From positions 1,426,001-1,490,000 of the forward strand of contig NC_049566.1 of the NCBI RefSeq assembly GCF_013368755.1: a stretch of 64,000 bases of DNA, written 5' to 3'. Below, in pieces: positions 56,888 through 64,000 of this stretch; within the stretch, counting starts at the first letter, position 1; every line of letters begins with the position of its first letter. The position numbers and the translations under genes were made by a program. Origin of the DNA: Talaromyces rugulosus (Eukaryota > Ascomycota > Eurotiomycetes > Eurotiales > Trichocomaceae). Below the pieces are notes generated by a model. It made no database searches, was not told the DNA's origin, and saw nothing but the letters and a program-made list of their open reading frames with translations.

Positions 56888-57781
56888 ATGGCTGTTATTC
56901 CTCAAGGAAAGTTCACCACCGGTGTCGTTGAGATGTTCGACGGCACCACTGATGGGGGTGAAGCATACCTTGACACCGCAAGCGGCGAAACCAACCTCAA
57001 GCCCAAGAAAGTCCACCACGTTACAGTATACGACATTAGAACACAGGAGCCGGCGCCACAAATCAACGAAGATGGTTACGAGGTCCTGGCCTACCCAACT
57101 GCTCTCACCGAAGAGGAATTCATGACCTATCGCACGCCAGAGGGAAAGCAGATGATCAAGGACCGCTACTGGCCAGAGCTGCAAGAGCTGATCCTGCAAA
57201 AGACTGGGGCAACCGAGGCCATCCCTTGGCACTTCAGTCTGCGCAACCAGACTCCCGGGTATCACCCGGATCAAATCTTTTTCATGAAGACTGGAATTTC
57301 CCAGCCAGCATCTACGGTGCATATCGACAACGACCACACCACTGCCATTGATCACATGAACCGTGAACTGGGAGAAGAGAAGGCCAAGGAGCTTATTGCC
57401 GCACACAAGCGCTGGGCTATCATCAATGTATGGCGACCAGTCGGGATCCCCGTCCAGTCCTGGCCCTTGCTTGTTGTCGATCGACGCAATGTCCCAAACT
57501 GGAACTACCCGGAGAACACTGCCCGAGTTTACCGGACCAACGATCCGAAGTACTACAAAGCCCACGACAACTTCCTCAAATTCCATCCTGATTACATCTA
57601 CCGCTACGCAGATCGCCTTACACCGGAGGAGGTTATCATGTTCAAGGATTATGATTCTCGCACCGATCGCGTTAGAGGCACTCCCCACGGAGGCTTCCAG
57701 GACGACAATAGCGCTGCTGATGCTCCGCCGCGCCGGTCCATTGAGGTCCGCCTCTTCGTTTTCTTCGATGATGAAGAATAG
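56888..57781 (+). CDS. CmcJ/AsaB-family hydroxylase-like protein
   Basis: Single-exon, 297-residue member of the fungal family that includes AsaB (aspergillic acid cluster) and is annotated as GA4 desaturase-like or CmcJ/NvfI-like. These have a non-haem iron, 2-oxoglutarate dioxygenase-like fold. Landmarks: VHHVTVYDIR, the HIDNDHT stretch with candidate metal-binding His and Asp, WAIINVWRPVGIPVQSWPL, and a C-terminal RRSIEVRLFVFF. Several members act in secondary-metabolite pathways, but many are solitary. The substrate is unknown. The start at 56888 (ATGGCTG) is in better context than the in-frame ATG at 56876. Confidence 0.85.
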   Translation: MAVIPQGKFTTGVVEMFDGTTDGGEAYLDTASGETNLKPKKVHHVTVYDIRTQEPAPQINEDGYEVLAYPTALTEEEFMTYRTPEGKQMIKDRYWPELQELILQKTGATEAIPWHFSLRNQTPGYHPDQIFFMKTGISQPASTVHIDNDHTTAIDHMNRELGEEKAKELIAAHKRWAIINVWRPVGIPVQSWPLLVVDRRNVPNWNYPENTARVYRTNDPKYYKAHDNFLKFHPDYIYRYADRLTPEEVIMFKDYDSRTDRVRGTPHGGFQDDNSAADAPPRRSIEVRLFVFFDDEE

Positions 57782-58323
57782 GCTATAAACCGAAATTATC
57801 TGTCTATTGCTGGCTGGTGTCTGCGATTGGACGATGGAGAACTGGAGTGAGAAGAGAAATGGGTATTTCAGCATGAGCAACTAGTCTAGTGTTTTTTTAG
57901 GTCTTTTTTTCTCTCTTTTGTATAGATCATTTCGTATAGATATTGAATTTACTAGTACTTATTATTATTATTTCCTGGGCAAGATTACGCGTTTTCCGCG
58001 CAATAAACGAGATAGTTCGCACTATGGAGTAGCTATGTGTCCTAGTTCCTACTTTTTCGAAGGCTTCAGCCCAGTTGAGACCTAGCTGAGAGTCTGAGAC
58101 CCATCGGCGGCCCAGCGGCGGCCCAACCGAGGACGTAGAGCCTAGGCCACGCTTTCTGACGCTTACTTTCGGAGAGGACCGTTGGGAGTCACCGCCTGGG
58201 GGCTTGATTTTTGTTTTCAGCCAAAGCTTGGCGGTATGGGGCCTGGGCCGAAGTTAAACCCAGAAAGCCAGTTACAACTTACGGAATACGGGGTACCAGG
58301 GAAAGTATAATAATATCCCGCAC

Positions 58324-58480
58324 CTGAAGCTAAACTTAGTAGCATCGACAGTTACTAGCCGAGAATAATTACCATTCAGCCCCCCTCGTGGCTGAAGTTG
58401 AATTTAGCAGCCCCGATAGTTACCAGCCAAGAATAATAATATTCGGTGGCTGAAATCAAACTCAACAAGGCTATCAGCTT
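58324..58480 (+). repeat. Diverged tandem repeat, about 60-67 bp period
   Basis: Two full copies (58324-58378 and 58391-58445) and one partial copy (58449-58480) share ctgaagYtRaaYttagYagc, then a gatagttaccagccRagaataat-type block. Most differences are C/T or A/G transitions. Confidence 0.75.
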
Positions 58481-59524
58481 TGTGGCACCATTTACCAGAT
58501 AAGGATGGTGTCCAGCCGCCCCTGGTGGAAGTTAAAATCACCAAACCCACGCTCGCTGACACAGTCTAGAAGGATCATAATAATGAATGGAAGTCGGCAA
58601 CTCGAAACATGTACAGAGGTGCGCGTCAAAAGCCAAGGCAGTGGAGACACCTACTACTAGTGAGTCCTAGTAAATTAATATTTTAGTTTAGTATTAACAT
58701 TTCTAGCTAGTTTACTAGTAAATAAAGAGTCCAATGAAAGATCTAAATTAAGTATGCTATCCAATTTTATGAGTATATTATTGGATATCTATGACACACA
58801 TATAGTTGCTATGGAAATAGCACGTAATTTCGTACATTTGAAAAGAAAATTATATTTTAATCTATACACTAATAATTTCCCCACTGCCCTGACTTTTGAC
58901 GAGCACCCCCGTAGTCAGCATCGTTTATCGTTCAGTAGGAAAAGTCTAAAATCCAGGAACCAAGGGTCGATACAGTCAGACAAAGGGCCCAGGGGCCAAT
59001 GATGGCTTCAGCCTTTGCCAAAGTTAGCTACAATGTATTTTCGCGCATGGGACTCAGGAGACAAGGGCGGCGTATGATATCGTTTCAGGATTTTCTAGAG
59101 CGGCCGGTATTACTTCTTCCTACCAAGTGTTAAGCTTACAAATCTGGCCCTGACCCCACACCCTCGTTTGAGGATCTTAGGGCACAATTTCACAAGCGTT
59201 TTCGAGAACAAGCGCAACACTCTCCGGCTACCGATCGGCATGATCATCATGGGTAATTTTATGATTCATGGAACAGTTGAAGTGCTATTTCAGTATCTGT
59301 TAATAGTGCAAGTTTGTTTTTGTTTATTCACATCGAAGTTTTCTTGTGAGCTCCCCAGATTTACAAACATAACACCGGGGCCGCAAGCTTTAGACCCAAA
59401 TGTTGTTAATAATAGGAGGACGTAATACTAGTACGGATGGAGTACTACTCCGGAGTCGGGGACATAAGTGTAGCTTGACGCTGGGACCGCCGGAGATAGG
59501 GTTATTGCGAATACAAGGTTTCTG

Positions 59525-59612
59525 GTAGTACGTACTTACGTACAATGTGTTGGCACCAACGAGGACCCACCATGCCGCCCTTGTTTAATTGCCAATACGC
59601 AGTACGTACTAC
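59525..59612. repeat. Inverted repeat, 12-bp perfect arms
   Basis: gtagtacgtact (59525-59536) and its exact reverse complement agtacgtactac (59601-59612) are separated by 64 bases. Each arm contains the self-complementary agtacgtact core. Confidence 0.7.
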
Positions 59613-59969
59613 GTCATTTAATACGCGGCCCCGCCCCTCAATGCACTTAGGGCTACGCTAACCATTTTAGGGTTACGCGGGATGTTGGCCGCCCCAGAGG
59701 CTTATTGCGACCACATTTGTCTCTCCCAACGAGTCTAATTTAATGTCGCCGACGATTATTATTTGTGGGCATATTTCAGTTCAGCTCCAAGTAAACTAAG
59801 CCCTGTTATTAGCCACTAGATTGTGGAAACAAAGAAGAATAAGAGAAGAATTTGAAATCTATTGACTAGCGCCTAATTTTAACACCAAAAAATTTTTACA
59901 CATAAAATATAAACAAGAATCATAAAAGGGGCAAGTCTATAATTAGCCAGTTCGTTGCGGGGACCACAT

Positions 59970-61515
59970 CTAATTCGTAACGTTTCCAGTGTAGATCTGC
60001 TGAGGACGCCACAGACCAGGAGTTTGGCCCATAGCTTCCTTCCAGTGTGCAAGAACACCAGCTGTGCGAGACAGACTAGTCAAGGCAAGAATAATGTCGG
60101 TTTCAAACCCCCTAGAGACGCCTGATTAGCAAAAACTCGTTTTATAATCCTGTCGGTGAGAATGAAAACTTACATGGCAGTGTAGAGGAAGCAACCGTAA
60201 AGGTCAGCGTTTGCCTTGAGGTTGCGCGAGGTGAAGTAGGGGTCCTCTCCAGCAACACGATCAATCTCCATGGCGACTCGAAGAAGTGGGTTTCCCTGCA
60301 CATCCTCCTTGAATTCCTCCATCATCTCCCGAATGAACTTGGTTCTGGGGTCAACCACCTTGTAGATGCGGTGTCCGTAACCAAACAGACGTTGCTTCTT
60401 GGCCTTAACGGAATCAATCAGGCTTGGCACGTTCTCGGGTGAGCCTAGTCTCTTAAACTCATGGTAAGCTAGATCAATGGCTCCACCATGTAAGGGGCCA
60501 TATGCCGAGACAATGCCGGTAACGCAGCAAGAGACAGGGTCGGTCAAAGTTGAGGCGGCGTGCAGAAAGGCGGCGGTGGAGTTGGTCATCTCGTGGTCTG
60601 CGTAAAGAACCCAGAGACGCTGGAAGCAGTTTTCAATCTTCTTGTTCGGTGTCTTGGTTCCTGGCTCAACGATGCCCATCATGAGCAGAATGTTGCCAAT
60701 GTAGGACTCGTCCAGTCGTGCAGGAGTGAATTCTCGGCCTCGCTTGTGGCAGTATACCAGAGCGATGACGGTTGCCAACATCGAGAGACTTCGGACCACA
60801 GCTTTATCAACGGCTTCAGGCTTGCCCAAAAAGGCAGGTTCGCCCTTCTCATGGGTAGTGCGGGTACCCTCATCCAGAGAAGCGTAAGCAGAAAGACCGG
60901 CAAGTACCATGGTGTATGACAACGCCTCGCGAGGGAAGGCACGAATCACATCAACGACAGTTTGGTGAGGTTTCATTTCAGCAGCCAAGCTTCGGCGGAA
61001 GGCCTTCTTCTCTTGAGGGGTGGGCAGGTTTCCGAAGATCAGAAGGTGAATAACCTCTTCGTAGTCATTCTGTCTGAATAGTTCGTCAATCGAAGTGTCA
61101 CGGTACTGGATATAACCACGTTTGCCATCACTGTGAAAAGGGTTCATGTCAGCTGGGAAATCATTGTACGAAAATTGTGACAAAAGACTCACATAAGAGT
61201 GATAGAAGATTCCATGCAAGCGGTGTTCAGGTATCCCTTGTCGACAACCAAAAGGCCGTTTTCGACTTGGTCAACTACATCAGCTCCCCGCTGGGCAGCA
61301 GTGATCTGTCGGAAATCTGTTGCGCGCACCGAGTTGCGTACAATAGGAATCTGATATGATCGACGGGTTCTGTTGTCCGTGATGGTCAAAGAGCCGTTCG
61401 TAGGCCCAATAGCCGTACGGCCCAAAGCCCTGTGATACATAAGAGTCGCTGCACCGGCATAGGAGAGCAGCAGCTTCTTCCAAATAAGGAAGATCTTGAG
61501 GAGGATGAGAAGCAT
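59970..61515 (-). CDS. Citrate synthase, non-mitochondrial type
   Basis: Condenses oxaloacetate with acetyl-CoA or another acyl-CoA. Exons on the complement 59970-60111, 60174-61130 and 61193-61515 give 473 residues. Catalytic residues are visible: His in GPLHGGAID, His in YGHRIYKVVDPRTKF and Asp in NADLYG; the conserved TGxWxHWxE-like end (GVLAHWKEAMGQ) is present. The body start (GSLTITDNRTRRSYQIPI) matches the cytosolic/peroxisomal class. The N-terminus from 61515 is hydrophobic (MLLILLKIFLIW) rather than a mitochondrial presequence, and no SKL-type end is present (ends GNVTN). The true start could be internal (MYHRALG). Relatives of this class include alkylcitrate synthases, so acyl specificity is open. 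Confidence 0.88.
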
Positions 61516-62757
61516 TTTGGCGAAGTGAGAACAAAAGGGGGTAAGAGGGTATCAAAATAGAGAAAGGAACAGATCAAGATGAAACTGTCTTCTGTGAAGG
61601 CTTTATAAGTGCAGGCTGGTGGTTGGAATTGAAAAGTTGATCAACATTGAAGAAGTCGAGGCTACATTTATATTTTTTTGCCTTCGTATATTATCACTCA
61701 AACCGTGCGAAAATAGGTCTAACGCCTAATTAATTTAATGGACATAAATAGATACTACTGACAACCAATTGACTCGAAGGATAAAGTTAGTTTTCTGCCC
61801 CATGCTATACTGGCTGTCATCAAAATGGAGCGGGACTACTGTTCCGTCCACATATTATGCCTTTCGGATAGCAAGCTTCATACCCGCCCTACAGCTAAAC
61901 CTGCACTATACAGAAGGCCCCAATCTTGGGGCAATGGAAACATTCTAGCGTGTACACCAAATCTCCACGTGGATCGCGCCAGACACTTACTGGGCAAGGG
62001 CCGCCCCAGAAAAGCGGTTGGGAGGTGGTCTCATGGTCGCTCATGGTCGTACCTCGGACATTCAGCCTCAAAACACTGTTCCTAAAACATTAATGAGTTG
62101 GTCATCCTGTCTTCTTAGTGGTATTCTATCCCCTTTTTCTATTTTAGGTGAGTCGGCGAATTCATGTATGCAGCCCTATTTCCGTTTTGTAACGGCCCCA
62201 ACGGACACCGGACTCTGGATGTCCGTTCCAACCTCCCCATACTGCCGTAGCACGTACTGCGTATCCATACTATTCGCTTCGCAAAATCTTCCTCATTTTA
62301 GTTTGTAAGGATGGCGTCTAGTTTGTAACTATGATCTTTAGTTCGTAATCTCGCTGAAGTGGCCCGGTCATCAACGGAGTTCTTTTGTATTGTGACTGTG
62401 CATGATGGCCCCTGGGCCAAGTAGAAAACTAAAAAAAGATTCCAAAGATCGTATAAAGAATATTAATGCCACCGGAACCAAACGAATCCCCGAAGGTCTT
62501 TCTCAAGACCATTTTCTTTTTATGCCATTATCGGCAGTGCCAATCATTACCTCCTATACTTTTGCGAAGGCAACCGCCACAGACACGCAATAATAATATA
62601 CGATCTTCTTTTCCCTACCATTCTGAGCAGTTGGATCCTTAACCTCATATATTTTCGCTCAAGTCACCATCAAGAGGCATACGATATACTATTTTTTCTC
62701 CTCTTTATGCCGTTCTCGGCAATGCCAATCCTTTCCGCATAAATCGACATTATCACG
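61516..62757. other. Divergent promoter region with a duplicated box
   Basis: About 1.24 kb between citrate synthase and the ABC transporter, divergent. A 32-33-base box occurs twice (62514-62545 and 62698-62730). No gene is seen; frames at 61825-62308 lack coding character. Confidence 0.55.
61601..61607 (-). promoter_or_regulatory. Possible TATA box of the citrate synthase gene
   Basis: TATAAAG on the minus strand, 86 bases upstream of the start at 61515. Weak consensus, acceptable spacing. Confidence 0.4.
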
Positions 62758-64000
62758 ATGAAGCTATCCCAATCCCCCGAGCCGGAGTCTCCTCCTCCAA
62801 GTTCAGATGGCAGCACTTTAAACGAATCCCGTTTTTCAACCCTCACAGTAGCCGGAACAACTCATTTCGTCAAAAATGAAGAACATGTTGTCGAGCCAGT
62901 CGTCCCCAAACGTTGCTCATTACCGCCTCAACCTTATGATGGTAGTGGCATCACTGCGCTTCCCACATCCCGATATTCAACCCTGAAACTACCTGGGTCT
63001 ACCCATTTCGTCAAAAATGAAGAACGAGTTGTGGAACCAGTCGCCCCAAATCGTTACTCATTATCACCAAATGCCGCAATAAAACTACCGAAAGAACCCT
63101 GGTACCGACGCATGAATCCTCTCAAATGGGGCCCGGTCCCTCCAATCCCAGAGACAAGGGAGGTCTCCCACGAATATAACGCCAATTTCTTTAGCAAGGC
63201 CACATTTCAATGGATGCAAGGAATAATGAGCGTCGGATATCGACGGCCATTAGAGATGAATGATATTTGGCTAGTCAGCCCAGAGCGCCAAATTGATGTG
63301 TTAGCAGAACGTTTCGATGCTGCATTCCAAAATCGCATTCGGCAGGGTGCAACGAACCCACTCTTGAAGGCTCTGAACGAGACTTTCAAGTGGGAGTTTG
63401 GAATGGCAGGCCTTTGCGTGCTTTTTGCTTCCTTATGTCAAGTGTTGACACCTTATGTATTAAAATATTTGATTCAATCTGTCACTGATTCATACGTGGC
63501 TGGGGAAAACGGCGCCCACACCGGGTTTTCGAGACAGATCGGATTGGTGTTTACGATCATGATTATGCAGTTGATCCAAAGTTCTGGCACGAATCAATTC
63601 ATCTATCGTGGTTTCATGGTCGGAGTACAGGCTCGTGCTGTCTTGATCACTGTCATATTTGAAAAGACATTGAGAATTTCAGGCAGAGCACGCGCAGGAG
63701 CCGAAACAGACGAGAAGGAAGCTCCGACAAAGAAGAAGAAGAAGAACGCCAAGGGTGATACTGACGAGGCAGGCTGGTCAAATGGACGAGTGATGAATTT
63801 GATGTCTACCGATACTTCTCGAGTGGAACAGGCGGCTGGAATGTTTCACCTTGTTTGGGTTTCCCCCATCACTATATTTATTGCACTGGCACTCCTCATC
63901 GTCAACATTACCTACTCAGCATTGGCTGGTTTCGCGTTGCTCTTCTTCGGAATCCCTGTACTTACATTAACCATGAAGGCTTTGATCAAGCGAAGAAAAG
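62758..64000 (+). CDS. ABC-C transporter, 5' part (runs off the window)
   Basis: Start of a multidrug-resistance-associated (ABCC) transporter of the fungal Ycf1/Yor1-like type, plasma or vacuolar membrane. The frame is open from ATG 62758 to the window end, 414 codons, with no intron. The N-terminal cytosolic tail is about 120 residues and contains a 47-residue tandem duplication. Then comes the family sequence YNANFFSKATFQWMQGIMSVGYRRPLEMNDIWLV. TMD1 helices begin at about 225 (GLCVLFASLCQVLTPYVLKYLI) and 260. A Lys-rich cytosolic loop (about 320-340) precedes GRVMNLMSTDTSRVEQ, typical of Yor1. No TMD0 is seen, so Yor1-like is favoured. The nucleotide-binding domains lie beyond the window. 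Confidence 0.9.
   Translation, partial: MKLSQSPEPESPPPSSDGSTLNESRFSTLTVAGTTHFVKNEEHVVEPVVPKRCSLPPQPYDGSGITALPTSRYSTLKLPGSTHFVKNEERVVEPVAPNRYSLSPNAAIKLPKEPWYRRMNPLKWGPVPPIPETREVSHEYNANFFSKATFQWMQGIMSVGYRRPLEMNDIWLVSPERQIDVLAERFDAAFQNRIRQGATNPLLKALNETFKWEFGMAGLCVLFASLCQVLTPYVLKYLIQSVTDSYVAGENGAHTGFSRQIGLVFTIMIMQLIQSSGTNQFIYRGFMVGVQARAVLITVIFEKTLRISGRARAGAETDEKEAPTKKKKKNAKGDTDEAGWSNGRVMNLMSTDTSRVEQAAGMFHLVWVSPITIFIALALLIVNITYSALAGFALLFFGIPVLTLTMKALIKRRK

Larger units (their letters stand above)
57782..59969. other. Long intergenic region with repeats, no gene seen
   Basis: About 2.2 kb. It holds the tandem repeat at 58324-58480 and an inverted repeat at 59525-59612. The stretches near 58660-58890 and 59800-59930 are AT-rich. 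The frames at 58754-59002 and 59168-59425 have poor coding character. Confidence 0.55.

Noticed and set aside
59640..59680. Second telomere-like site (TTAGGG twice near 59647 and 59668)
   Set aside because: The two hexamers are separated and not in tandem, so chance is sufficient.
1..64000. tRNA genes, rRNA genes, CRISPR arrays and intact transposons
   Set aside because: I looked for cloverleaf boxes, array spacing and transposase or reverse-transcriptase motifs and found none I could support.

Overview
The window is nuclear DNA of a filamentous ascomycete, most likely a member of the Eurotiales (Aspergillus, Penicillium or a close relative). Genes are dense and interrupted by short introns (43 to 116 nt apart from one of 172 nt), with GTRNGY-type donors and CTAAC-like branch points. 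The FAL1, SF3a60, TRK and alpha-galactosidase proteins look like those of Aspergillus. I rebuilt exons by hand from splice signals, reading-frame phase and family conservation. The spliced lengths of the intact genes are all multiples of three, which supports the models. I recognised no tRNA, rRNA, CRISPR array or intact transposon.

Region 1 (1-9.5 kb) is mostly conserved: splicing factor SF3a60 and the DEAD-box helicase FAL1 (divergent, 262 bp apart), a secreted GH27 alpha-galactosidase, an F-box/LRR-like protein and a GFA-fold zinc protein. Region 2 (9.5-14.5 kb) is a decaying accessory stretch. It holds two gene scraps and two phosphotransferase-fold pseudogenes, each with a conserved Trp codon turned into TGA; the second has also lost its catalytic segment. 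Region 3 (15-24.5 kb) has a secreted S33/TAP-like peptidase, two Zn2Cys6 regulators, an extended SDR and a GST. The GST is flanked by two fragments of one unidentified family, and a short interstitial telomere-like array lies beside the second. Region 4 (25.5-32 kb) has a divergent NPP1-like secreted protein, an MFS monocarboxylate-type transporter with a 13-nt microexon, and a TRK potassium transporter.

Region 5 (32.7-44.6 kb) has an ankyrin protein broken by a 2-nt deletion, an F-box-like protein, and a compact group of an aldo-keto reductase, a LaeA-like methyltransferase, a plant-type O-methyltransferase and a membrane-anchored multicopper oxidase. These four look like tailoring enzymes without a backbone synthase and are the best candidate for an uncharacterised small pathway. 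Region 6 (45.6-64 kb) has a secreted phospholipase C with a duplicated C-terminal domain, a Zn2Cys6 regulator, a GT32-like glycosyltransferase with an altered DXD motif, an RTA1-family membrane protein, a Sulfotransfer_4-type protein, a CmcJ/AsaB-family hydroxylase-like protein, a non-mitochondrial-looking citrate synthase, and the start of an ABC-C transporter that runs off the window.
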